Source: Diplodia intermedia
Taxonomy: Eukaryota; Ascomycota; Dothideomycetes; Botryosphaeriales; Botryosphaeriaceae
Length of the DNA stretch: 64,000 nucleotides
Reading direction: 5' to 3'
Assembly: GCA_021495925.1 (NCBI GenBank)
Contig: JAKEKT010000043.1
Span: forward strand, 186,001 to 250,000
Numbering within the stretch: the stretch's first letter is position 1; each line of letters begins with the position of its first letter. This document shows positions 9,831-20,131 of the stretch, piece after piece. The notes beneath the pieces were generated by a model, which worked only from the letters and a program-made list of their open reading frames with translations, made no database searches and was not told where the DNA came from. The translations under genes were made by a program, and so were the position numbers.

Positions 9831-11126
9831 CTATGCCTCCGCTTCCGCGGCGGCTTGAGCTTCAGCCACCAACTCCTCCTTATTACTCGCGGCCGCCCTC
9901 AGTTGATCCATAAGCCAGCGGCCTTTCTGTTTATCAGGCACCCGCTCAGCCCAGTTCCACAGCATCGGATCGAAATACTCAATTTCGCTGTGCAAACTCC
10001 AGGTGAGCATGCTCTCCACCAGGTCCTCATTGCAGCCACCATCAACGACAGCGCGCCGGAGCAGTTTCTGAGGCATCTGAGTATCCGAGGCAATGGCAAT
10101 GCAGATAAGCCATTTTGCGATCTCGACGTCGTCCGAATCCTTTTCCTTGGCGACGCCCATGAGGCCTTCAATAAGCGTTTCGGATGAAGTCGAGCTGTCG
10201 TGGTCGATGCCAAGATTCTGGATGAAGAGGAATCGGAGCATCAGATGCTTATCGTAGCCCCACGGGCCCTTGAGAAGCTTCGGCGGCAGCGGTGTTTTTT
10301 CGTGCAACCGCAGGAAGGGAGGGATCTCCTCGGCAAGCTCACATCCCAGGTTGAAGCGATCCAACAAGTCAAAGTCGGGGTCGCGCCGCACCAGCTCTTC
10401 GAAAGTAGCGTCGGGATCCTGGTCTTGCAACCACGGCCACGCGCCGAACTTCTCACATGCCCTCGCGGCGTACTGCTTGTAGAAGTCCCAATCGAAAAAG
10501 CGCAGCGAGAGCAGCTTGCTCTGCATTTCTGGGAGGTCCGCATTTTCTGTCCGCTCCTCCTCATCTGGCCAGTAAAGAGCGCGCAACGAGAATTCGAGCT
10601 TGATGTGGTCGCTGTTGAGCTTGTGAAGCAGCTCCATGCTCGCGTTGGGAAGGCTCATGTTCATGCTGTCGAGAAAAATCTGCTGCAGCACCTCAGCCGG
10701 CAAGCGCTCCAAGGGCGACAGCTTCCTCCAGTATGATGACCTCCGCTTCTTCTTCTTTATCAAGGGCGTTTGGGTGCCGTCAGGTAGTGTTGACAGTTGG
10801 GTCTCGGTCTGCGTCTGCGTCTGCGTCTGCGTCTGTGTCTGCGTCTGCGATTGCGTGGGCGGGCCTTGGAACTCCTCAGGCCAGGGAAGTGGTAGGTCCC
10901 ACTTGGTGGTCGGCCTGGCGGGCAGGTCTGTGCCTGGGAGCAGTACTTTTCTGTCCGGGTGCCATTGTTGCTGCAGCTCAAGATATTTCGGCTTCCATGC
11001 GCGGACTGGGGACAACGGTCGGGTGCGTGGTCGGCCTGGGCGGCGCTTCTTTGCTGGGTGTGAGTCTGGCGGCGGATCGGACGGTGCTTTTCGTTTGCCG
11101 CGAATGCGCACGGGGGTGAGCTTCAT
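9831..11126 (-). CDS. F-box-like protein with AT-hook and Gln-Thr repeat
   Basis: This single exon encodes 431 residues. The ATG at 11126 was preferred because the longer frame upstream (to 11300) has no good initiation context and lies in the shared promoter. Residues 26-37 (KKRRPGRPRTRP) hold an AT-hook-like GRP core in a basic region, suggesting a nuclear protein. Residues about 91-110 are a Gln-Thr repeat. Residues about 137-170 (LSPLERLPAEVLQQIFLDS) match an F-box, which binds Skp1 in SCF ubiquitin ligases. The C-terminal 250 residues have the helical pattern seen in many fungal F-box proteins that lack WD40 or LRR repeats, ending in an acidic Glu-Ala tail. The substrate is unknown. The gene is divergent from TRM44. 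Confidence 0.75.
   Translation of the reverse strand: MKLTPVRIRGKRKAPSDPPPDSHPAKKRRPGRPRTRPLSPVRAWKPKYLELQQQWHPDRKVLLPGTDLPARPTTKWDLPLPWPEEFQGPPTQSQTQTQTQTQTQTQTETQLSTLPDGTQTPLIKKKKRRSSYWRKLSPLERLPAEVLQQIFLDSMNMSLPNASMELLHKLNSDHIKLEFSLRALYWPDEEERTENADLPEMQSKLLSLRFFDWDFYKQYAARACEKFGAWPWLQDQDPDATFEELVRRDPDFDLLDRFNLGCELAEEIPPFLRLHEKTPLPPKLLKGPWGYDKHLMLRFLFIQNLGIDHDSSTSSETLIEGLMGVAKEKDSDDVEIAKWLICIAIASDTQMPQKLLRRAVVDGGCNEDLVESMLTWSLHSEIEYFDPMLWNWAERVPDKQKGRWLMDQLRAAASNKEELVAEAQAAAEAEA
10807..10849 (+). repeat. GTCTGC hexamer repeat (encodes Gln-Thr)
   Basis: There are about seven units of GTCTGC on the plus strand with two interruptions. It lies inside the F-box gene, where the minus strand reads Gln-Thr. 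Confidence 0.9.
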
Positions 11127-11591
11127 GGCGGGAGCGGACGGAGACTGTCGCGTTGTTGGCGATAGTGACGTTGTGGAGATGAGACGGCCGGGGTTAAGCG
11201 CGGAGTTTTGAGGAAATTTTTGGGCCCAGGTCCGCGCCGGAAGGTTTACCGACTCCCATTCTTTGGCTGCTCTATCAAGCTTACAGGTCAACGAATACAA
11301 AGGCCGTGCTAGTGGTTAAGACCCAAAGATAATCGTGTGCAAAAGGCTGAGCTACATCTGAGTCATGTTCATTCCCACGAATCACCCTTTGCTGGGCGTA
11401 TCGTTTTCGTCGGCCACGACTTTTGCCGGTTACATCTGAAGATGGCGCCGGCCGCTGCCTGTTCGCACTCCGGCTTCTTTGCCCTCACATCATCCACGCT
11501 AGCTAGAAGCTTGAACAATTCAGTGAACTCTGCCTCAGCCCTACTACCATCATTTTGGAAGAGAACAACGGCCAATCGGCCCTGAAAGAGC
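11127..11591. promoter_or_regulatory. Shared promoter region of F-box gene and TRM44
   Basis: This region of 465 bases separates two divergently transcribed genes and must hold both promoters. No clear TATA box is visible. Confidence 0.6.
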
Positions 11592-13424
11592 ATGGGGAAC
11601 ACGGCGGAAACACAGGTCGACGCCACCACTGTTGAAAACGGGAAGAAGGCTTTCCAACCCCGCGAAATTACACAGGAGCCCTCCACCTTCTCTCTTCCAG
11701 ACGAGCCATGGACCTCTATGTTCGAAACACCGTGTGCTTTCGAGCCGGAGTACTATCAGCGCGTCATGCTGAACCTCATTCGTCACCCGGAGATTGCCTC
11801 GACCTACCTTTTTCGCGCCGAAATCTTCTATGACAGCTTCAACGATCCTGAAGGGAAGTTTATCAAGCATATCAAGGCCGAGTATCAACCCCTTCTATGC
11901 CAGGTGCCAGGTTATGTGCTGGAACAGACGATCGTGCGGCGGATGATCCCGCGTAATCCACAGCGTGACGACCCTCTAGTCCAAACCTGCCACATCTTCC
12001 AAAAGAAAGAGGACGACGGGTCTGTAAGAAACCTTGTGCTCTACATCCCTCACGCACAGTCCGCATCAGAAGTGCCCTTCTACCACCCCACCGTCGCCGC
12101 TCTCGCCTTCCTCCACACCTGGCCGTCGTCCACCTCCCCCAACGCCTCCTCAACAACTCTCGGCCAATTCTCCATCCACTACCGCCTCTTCCCCACGCAC
12201 CCCCTGGACAACCGCCTCACGCGCACCGCCCTCAGCCTCCTCACCCTCATCAACAAGCACAGCCTCGGCCAGAAGGCCGGCTACACCAAACGCGTCCACC
12301 ACGACCAGGTCATCCCGCAAGCCCGCTTCCAAGACACATACACCCGGCTAAAGACAGCATACGCCAAGGACCTCATCGCCGGCTGGGTCGAGCAGACGCC
12401 GCCAGGCAAGCACGTCTTCGAGGACCTGGGCATCGCCGCGTTCCTGCTCGAGCTATGGCGCGACATGTACGCCGCCCCCATCGTCGACGACGACGCCGGC
12501 GACACGAGTTCGAAGAACGAAGAAGGAGCGCGACCTCACGCGAAGGAAAGCAACAAGCCGCCCTTCCCGGGCTTCGTCGACATCGGCTGCGGCAACGGCG
12601 TGCTCGTGCACGTCCTCCGCGCCGAGGGCTACCCCGGCTGGGGCTTCGACGCGCGCCGCCGCAAGACGTGGGACACGTTCGGGCCCGCCGTCCAGGCGCA
12701 CCTGAAGGAAATGGTCCTCGTGCCCGAGCCCTTCGCGCGTGCCACTGCCGCAACGTCCACCACCACCGCTGACGACCCCTCCGCCGACCCCACCACCGCC
12801 GCCAACAACTCCTCCTTCCACAACGGCATCTTCCCCCCCGGCACCTTCATCATCTCCAACCACGCCGACGAACTCACCCCCTGGACCCCGCTCCTCGCTT
12901 TCCTTTCCCGCTCGCCCTTCATCGCCATTCCCTGCTGCAGCCACAATTTCGCCGGCGCCAAGTTTCGCGCGCCGGTGCAGAAACCTGCCACCGCCGCCGC
13001 TGCGGAAAAGAAGGAGAAGAAGGAGGGAGAGAAAGAGAAAGAGAAAGAAGAAGGCAAAGGCGAAAACACGGGCTCGCTGGCCGCGGCACAGAAACAGAAA
13101 TCGAACGGCAAGAACCAGCAGCCTTCGGCGTACGCGACGCTGTGCGATTGGGTCGCGCGCTTGGCGGCCGATGTGGGGTTTGTGCCCGAGAAGGAGATGT
13201 TGAGGATTCCGTCGACGCGGAATGCGGGGATCATCGGGAGGAAGAGGCGCGGGGAGGGAGAGGGAGAGGGGCTGGGGCTGGATGAGAGGCTGGAGGTTGT
13301 GCGGAAGTTGCTGGTGGAGGAGATGGGTGGGAATGTGGATGGGGTGGGCGGGTTGGAGGCTGTGGGGAGGGAGTGGGTGGAGAGGGCGGGGAAGTTGGTC
13401 AAGGGGCAGGGTGGGGGGCATTGA
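11592..13424 (+). CDS. TRM44: tRNA(Ser) Um44 2'-O-methyltransferase
   Basis: This single exon encodes 610 residues. The protein matches the Trm44 family, S-adenosylmethionine-dependent enzymes that methylate the 2'-O of U44 in tRNA-Ser in the cytoplasm. Visible hallmarks are the HVFEDLGIAAFLLELW segment before the catalytic domain, motif I VDIGCGNG (329-336) followed by EGYPGWGFDARRRKTWDTF, and later the ISNHADELTPW and IPCCSHNF motifs of this family. A low-complexity Lys/Glu-rich insert follows the cysteine pair (about 475-500), and the C-terminal 60 residues are Gly/Glu-rich. The gene is divergent from the F-box gene, with 465 bases between the starts. The assignment rests on several family-specific blocks. 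Confidence 0.92.
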   Translation: MGNTAETQVDATTVENGKKAFQPREITQEPSTFSLPDEPWTSMFETPCAFEPEYYQRVMLNLIRHPEIASTYLFRAEIFYDSFNDPEGKFIKHIKAEYQPLLCQVPGYVLEQTIVRRMIPRNPQRDDPLVQTCHIFQKKEDDGSVRNLVLYIPHAQSASEVPFYHPTVAALAFLHTWPSSTSPNASSTTLGQFSIHYRLFPTHPLDNRLTRTALSLLTLINKHSLGQKAGYTKRVHHDQVIPQARFQDTYTRLKTAYAKDLIAGWVEQTPPGKHVFEDLGIAAFLLELWRDMYAAPIVDDDAGDTSSKNEEGARPHAKESNKPPFPGFVDIGCGNGVLVHVLRAEGYPGWGFDARRRKTWDTFGPAVQAHLKEMVLVPEPFARATAATSTTTADDPSADPTTAANNSSFHNGIFPPGTFIISNHADELTPWTPLLAFLSRSPFIAIPCCSHNFAGAKFRAPVQKPATAAAAEKKEKKEGEKEKEKEEGKGENTGSLAAAQKQKSNGKNQQPSAYATLCDWVARLAADVGFVPEKEMLRIPSTRNAGIIGRKRRGEGEGEGLGLDERLEVVRKLLVEEMGGNVDGVGGLEAVGREWVERAGKLVKGQGGGH

Positions 13425-14360
13425 GTTGGATGGGAATGGTGGTGGTTGGGTGTCTCTGGGCGGGGAATGAGAAGGGAGGGTTCGATCGTCCTCAGCTGAA
13501 TGAGAGGGAAGTTGCGTAAGTAGCACGAATAATTTCTTCTTTGCGTAGCACGGATAATTGCTTCTTCGCCCTTCCGCGATGTGACCCGCATGGCTCTATC
13601 TTGGGTCCAGGCAATGCTTGGTTCAGCGAAACAAGTATCACTGACGGTGATGTAGACACTCTCATGATGATTGTCCCGTGTGCTGATTACCATTGGAGCC
13701 TGGCAGAAGAGCGCCGCTTTCATCATACACCGGATCTACTTGTAAAAGAAAATATTTTTGACAAGAGAAGACGATTGCAGCCGACACTTCCATGCAGTTT
13801 GTGGCTGGGTATCTTTGATCACGACAAGGCTGAAGTTAAGCTCGAACCGAATCAAGGCATCAGCCAGCCTTCAGCTGCTTATGAAGCAGCCACACTTCAT
13901 TTATGCACCCATATTGGACCGTAAGTCTCGCCAGCGGCGTAATAGATGCTCAAAACTATTGGCTGTGATGCAGTTGCCTGGCCGACCCCGCCTTTTGCCT
14001 CAGTTCAGCCCTTACAACGGATTGCCCAATGGCTGGTTTTGCAGCGCCACGAGACGAATCAGAGAAGCTTCACAAGCAAATCTGACACTCCATGCTTGCT
14101 TCCCGCTCAACTCTTGGCTTTTCAGGAGATGAGGTTTTCCTGTTTTGCCTTGATTGTCCATCGCTGCAATCTCCGATTCGCAGCTTGTCGCTCCATCTCA
14201 CCTTCTCTCCAGCGCCACTTTCGCCGATGTGGAGCTGAAGCAGCAGTGATGAGCTGAACTCTTCAGCCTTGCTGCTTTCTCCTTCCACTCAGCTGCCTGT
14301 ATATAGCGCGCCTGTCGTGTGCGTTTTCTGGGTGCTCAGGGCCCATCGACCGCGTCAAAC
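13425..14360. other. Intergenic region upstream of the Goodbye-NACHT gene
   Basis: Only weak open frames with no recognisable family are present (for example 13541-13924). The last 100 bases form the promoter of the receptor gene. Confidence 0.45.
14300..14305 (+). promoter_or_regulatory. TATA box of the Goodbye-NACHT gene
   Basis: TATATA lies about 56 bases before the ATG at 14361, in the sequence CTGTATATAGCGCG. Confidence 0.45.
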
Positions 14361-17300
14361 ATGGCCGATGAGAAAGGCCAAGCGCCAGATACGGACTTGG
14401 TCCGGCTTTGGCAAGATGCAGTCGATGATTTCAACGAGAAGGCCCGGACGTCCAAGGACCGGGATGCTATGAAGGCGATCGTCAATACACAGAAGCACAG
14501 AACTTGGGACGACATCACAGCAGATCCTGGCAGCTGGAAGAACAACTTCGAGGAGAAACGACACCCAAAGAATCATGTCGACCGATTCCGGAGAACGACT
14601 GAAAACATCTTTTTGAACCTTCAAAAGTTCGTCAAAGTGGTTGAATACACTGCACAGGTCACAGCTACAGTGAGTACACGTGGAACTACCGCTAAGAATT
14701 GTCCTTTTGGCTAATGATAGCAATAAGTATGTTCCGCAAGCGGCCCCGGCTTCCTTCATTATCACAGCCTTTTCGGCTACCATGGAGTCGTTCAGCAGGG
14801 TTAGCGATGCGTTTGATAATTTCATGTCATTTTGTGACACCATGAGCGACACTTTCTCTCACCTTGGGGAGCTTCAAGGAAAGCTTGATGCAAAATCAGG
14901 CATCACGAAAGACATTGCTCAAGTGTTCAAATCTACCATTCGGCTGTGTACTGTGGCGATACAGATGCCAGATAAAAGGATCAGTAAGCAATCGCGGTAT
15001 AAGCGTGCAGCGGACAGATTTGCTGATATTATTTGCACAGAAATGTGGTGCAGGAGCACTTTCAAAGGAGGTGACAAGGAACTCGAGGCTGCCTTCGAAG
15101 ATATCAAGGCCTCTATCAAACGATTGGGCCTTGGGCTGCGTTATGGAACATTCGCAACTGTCCAAGACATCAAGGATCAGTCCGCAATCCACGCCGCAGA
15201 GAACGATAAGCACTTCGAAGTGAGTCATCAGCAACTGGCCCAAGTCATATCAACGAATACTGCAATCTGGCAAAAGGTACAGTCCATCACAAAGGTCAAT
15301 GGACCGTCGGCAGAATACCCAACCTCGGCTGGTCAGGCGAACATCAAGAGACCCAAGAAAGATCCTGCAGCCCGAAAAGATCTAGCAATTGCGGCACTCG
15401 GACATGAACTGTCTGCAATCGATTTGACGGAAGATATCAGAGACCAGGAAGAATGGCTTTTCGCTCCGTCGTGCGACTGGTTCTACGAACGCGTTGAGTA
15501 CAAGAAATGGCGCAAAGACTCCGAAGCCCGGATCCTATGGGTCACGGGGAAACATGGCTGCGGCAAGACGTTTCTCGCCCTGTCAACCCAGAAGAGGCTT
15601 CAAACGGAAAGTGCAAGAACTGGATACTTCTTCTTCCGAGAGGATAGAGGAAAGTATCGTGACCTTGAGTCTGCCCTTTCAACAATGGTAGTTCAGCTGG
15701 CGCAAGACGATACTCGCTACCGCAATAAGGTTCGGGATGAGCTGAGGAAAGGCGGAAATCCAAGGACGAACAAAAAGGGCAACGCCGACTTCTGGAAGCG
15801 ATTTTTCCTCGATCAACTCGACGGCTTTACGAGTGACCCAGTGTTTCTGATCTTCGATGGCGTTGACGAGGCAACCCAAGAAGCGCAAGAATCGTTGTTC
15901 AATATTCTTACACAGCTTACTGAGGAAACTGCCAAAGTTCATGTCCTAGTCACTGGACGAAATTCTCTCATACCCGACCAAGCAAGGCGTGGAATAAGGG
16001 CTATCGACATGTCTGACTCTGATCTCAAGACGGCTTACAACTTGCTGTGCTGGGAACGCATCGCCAAGAGCATGCGACGATTGAAGAAATTCAGCAAGCC
16101 CACGAAGATAAGGATAGCCAAAGCACTATCCGAGAATGCAGATGGTATGTCCCAAAATGAATTCAAGGTACAGAAGTTGACTTGATAGGAATGCTCTATA
16201 TCGAGAACATGCTTTGCAGGTTGGAAGCCATCGGCCTCGAGAAACCAGTTCTTGAAGAGATCAGCACTCGTCTTCCCAAGGACATCGACGAAGTTTCCAA
16301 GCTCATGCTTGACGACTGCCATAAGGGACGGAACAAAGACCAGTGTAAAGCACTGCAAGACCTCTTTGCATGGCTCGCATTTGCCAGGCGAAGAATGACT
16401 CTCCAAGAAGCAGCGGCTATTGCTCAGCTTTCGCTACAGGACAAGAATGTTCATCTCATAATCGAGCATGAGATCGTAGAAAAGTTATCCGAGTAAGTCA
16501 TCGCCTTTGAGCCATCTATCCGAGACAAGCTAATCAAAATCAAGTATCCTCGAGATCGTGCGATCTCAGGACGCCATCGATCGGAGTTTCGATGAAGAAG
16601 AGACAGCTTATGCTGAGGACAACGACCATGGACTAGATGGGTTGGAGGATTATCTCGACCTAACTGATGACCTTAAGCGGCCCATCCAGTTTCAAGAACG
16701 GAGCTTGCGGGAGTTCTTCAAGAACGTTCCAGATGAACACCAAAGTCTTCGAAAGACTCCTTACGAAGCGCATCTCACAATCTTTCTAATGTGCGCGCGT
16801 GTAATCACCGCGCCCGAGTCCTCTGGGGAAGGCGATTCGTCAGTTGCGGGAGTACAGCTGGAAGCCTACGCGTCCAACTTCTTTGCCCAACACTTGGTCG
16901 AGATCATCTCGGCAAGAAGTGGGGGTATGCACGAGATCCCGACAGACGATAGAAAAGCCGTGATCGAAGCTCTTGCAGACATTATGACCAACACAAACAA
17001 TGTCTGCGCCCGGCTCGAGAGACATGCGCAGAGAGTATTCTCGCAGATGCTGGACCCGGACGAGAGTAATTGGCGCTCTATTGTGCATGAGTGGGCCAAT
17101 ATTTCATCGGAAAGCCATCGAGACTATGGCCTATCTCGGAAAGCAGCTGCATGGGTCACAGCTGTGAAAGCCGAACATGGTCTTGAGGAGATGATGATAC
17201 CGCTGGCGAAGGGGCACGCAGAAAATCTCGTGAGGGAGTCCAATTCTTGGATAGCCGAAGAGATCTACAGATTTGCCAGCGACGCATTTCTGTTGGTATG

Positions 17301-19292
17301 TAATCCTCAGGAAAAACTGATCAGTCTTCTGTTAACTTATTTTTGCAGACATCTATGAGCAACGAAGCGATGAGAGATGAGTCTTACGACGTCAAATCAA
17401 AAGATGCCGTTGATGTTGTTCTTAAAAGCTTGTTCAGAACCATCACGGTTGAAGCCGAAGGCTTGATGGATCGTGCCATCGGCTTCATCCATTTTCGGCT
17501 GAAACATCCCGATATGGAAGTGTCGCTCAGAGCCTTGAACACATGCAAGAAGAATATTGACAAATCTGCGTGCTCGATGCTTCTGGCCTACCTCTACGAT
17601 TCGCAGCAGGAACTCACGGAGTCTATCAAGTACGCCGAGCAAGCTCTTGAGTTTCTGCAACAAGCCAAAGAAGAGGGAGTCCCAGAAACAACTCTGAAAT
17701 CCCAGAAAATCGACGCCCTTACCTGGATCGCAGCAACAAAAGCTGAGCTGATCGACAAAGATGGAAATACCGAACTGCTTCAATCAGCAGTAGACCATCT
17801 GCGCAAAGCTCGCGATGTCTCTGGAGATGATGCACTGCACGCAAGTTCTCTATTCCTCTTAATTTCCTGTGTCACGCATCTCAATGGGATAGAGAAGTTT
17901 CCGGAGGAATTCGAATCATGGCCACAAAGGGACCAAAGAGCACTTCTGGATGGCGCTTTCGAGAACCAGGACCAGGACATACTGGAAAGGTTCAAACGAG
18001 GTACTATTCTCTCCGGAAGGCAAGATCTGATCACCCACTGGTACAAAAAGCTGTGCAAAGCCCGTCGCACAGACCCGCAAATCAAAGCCTGGGCAGTCTA
18101 CGAGTTGATATCCGCCTACAAATACAACTTGAACCAGCAAGATGACGCCGAGCACGAACTGGACATTTTCCTCCGAGCCGCAAAGATGTTTTCCATCAAA
18201 GAATGGTATCACGTGGCCCGACTGGACAAGGCCGACATACTCTACGATAGGTTTCGGCATAGCGACAATGTGCGAGACAAAGAGAAGCTTCTGGAAGAGA
18301 TGAACAACCTTCTTGATTCCGAAGACGACGACAAAGACACCAGCCTTGTTTATTCTGTCGTATCGACCCAACATGCCAGGATGGTAAGAGTGGTCGGAAA
18401 GCCATCGGAGTACGTGAACGTGCTGAGTCGAATATTCGACATTTGCATCGAGGCATTGGAAGATGACATCTTGGACAACGATGGAAGTAGCTTCCGTCTC
18501 CTGGCCAGAACTCTGACTTGTCTCCCTGGAATGGAGGACCAGGCCAAGATTGCGTTATCCCTGCAATTCTCGAAAGTCGATGCTAGTCTGAAGGAAATGG
18601 CGGCTGAGGAACCCCAGAGCTCGGATATGGACAATGTCGGCGCAGAAAGCGAAGTGCTTCAAGAGGTCGGCCCAGATGCTCGAGACGATTCTCAAGGAGA
18701 CAACTCTCAGGATTCAACTGAGCAGAAGAGTGTACACCGCCTGGACGATATCGCAACCCAGGACACTTTGGAGCCCACACTTGGACCGGATACCATGGAC
18801 AAATCAAGCCAGGCAGTTGACGAAGGACACACAAGCGCCCAGCGCGATGAAGTCCAGCAAGGCGGTCCTTCGAAAGCGATCGATATATTCTTCTCGGAAG
18901 CGGATCAGTGTTTCGTTGAGGACCGAACTGAGGAAGACCTATTCAAATCACCAATCTACTGCAATGGCTGCTTCGAGTCGTTCAGCAGGTGGGAAAAACC
19001 AATTTATCTGTGCTTGATCTGCAACAATTCCGACTTGTGCTCCAAATGCCTCAAGCGGCTGAAGGAAGCAGGTGACGGTCGACCAGAGGGGCTATGGTAC
19101 TACTACTGTGGTAAGGATCACAAGTACATCCGAGGACCTGTCGAAGGCTGGAAAGGCGTGAAGGACGGGATCATTCGTTTCGGTGACAAATCGGTTGCGT
19201 TCAAAGATTGGCTGCAGCAGGTGAAGAGCGAATGGGCTGAGGCTTGTGCGAGGTACCTGGATGCCGATTCTTTCGTTCATGACATTCTTTGA
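14361..19292 (+). CDS. NLR-type receptor: Goodbye-NACHT-helical repeats-Cys/His module
   Basis: Five exons (14361-14669, 14728-16144, 16189-16492, 16545-17295, 17349-19292) give 1574 residues. Residues 1 to about 140 have the pattern of the fungal STAND N-terminal Goodbye domain (LVRLWQDAVDDFNEKA at the start). A helical linker leads to a NACHT NTPase with P-loop GKHGCGKT (377-384) and Walker B FLIFDGVDEA (476-485). Exons 4 and 5 form a long alpha-helical array with TPR-like pieces (ALEFLQQA, AVDHLRKARDVSGDDALH). A Ser/Asp/Gln-rich low-complexity linker follows, then a C-terminal Cys/His module (about 1465-1530, C-x2-C...C-x2-C...C-x2-C...C..H). Such STAND proteins act as sensors in fungal self/non-self recognition, with NTP-driven oligomerisation. 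All introns have good donors, and the joined frame is uninterrupted. It lies 840 bases upstream of Argonaute on the same strand. The ligand and the type of death output are unknown. Confidence 0.85.
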
Positions 19293-20131
19293 GATCCGAC
19301 CCGTTTGGCCTCGTCTCCTTGCATTTCTTCCTTGTCTTTGCTGTCACGGCCGCTACTGTAGGTAACGTTTGATCCTCTTGCTCAAATTGATGCTACTTTT
19401 CTGATGTCGTGTAAGGCAGACGTCAGTGGCCTCAACGGTTTTGTCACACACTGTACAAGGGACATGTGCTAAGCGATCAACGTCCTTGCATGAGCTGAAA
19501 CATGCAAGACAAGGGATTGGTTGACGGGCTGCTGCCTGCTAATCTGAATCCTTGCTGCATGCTGCACGTGTGATTGGTAGAGTCTGAGAAAAAACACGAT
19601 ACAACAACACCAAGCAAATCCAGCCTTGTCGAGCTATCGCAAATACCGGATACAAACAGTTGAATGAGCGGTGCGGCGGAATTGGGAATTGTACACGATC
19701 TTGTAGAGGGCTTGGAGAGGACGAGGATCTCCGGGTGTTTTTCTGGCGGTGACGTGGGCAGTGAGATTGGGTCTATCCACGCCCCTCATCATGAAGCACA
19801 GAATGGATCCATGTGAATGGTATGTTATGAGACACGTCATGGCATGGCAGAGGTGAGCAATCACAAAGCAGGCTCAGCCGACCACTGCGTCAAGCAAGCA
19901 TCAAGCGGTGGACAAGGCTGCGAGTGGCCCGTTCGCCGGGCAGCCGTGTTCAGAAAGTTTGCGCCTCAGGCTGCGACTGACTCACGCGGCTTGTCAGTTG
20001 CACAAACGCTGGCCAGCTTTTCATCCTACTTCTACCCCGCTCACCCCCCAAGACGAAGGAAGCTCATCCGTTCCTATCCTCAACTTCACCCTACCTATTG
20101 TTCCATCTCTCACCTATCAATTTCGCACACC
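19293..20131. other. Intergenic region between the receptor and Argonaute
   Basis: This holds the 3' flank of the receptor gene and the Argonaute promoter. The last 100 bases are pyrimidine-rich (about 20010-20130), typical of a fungal transcription start region. No other gene is seen. Confidence 0.5.
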
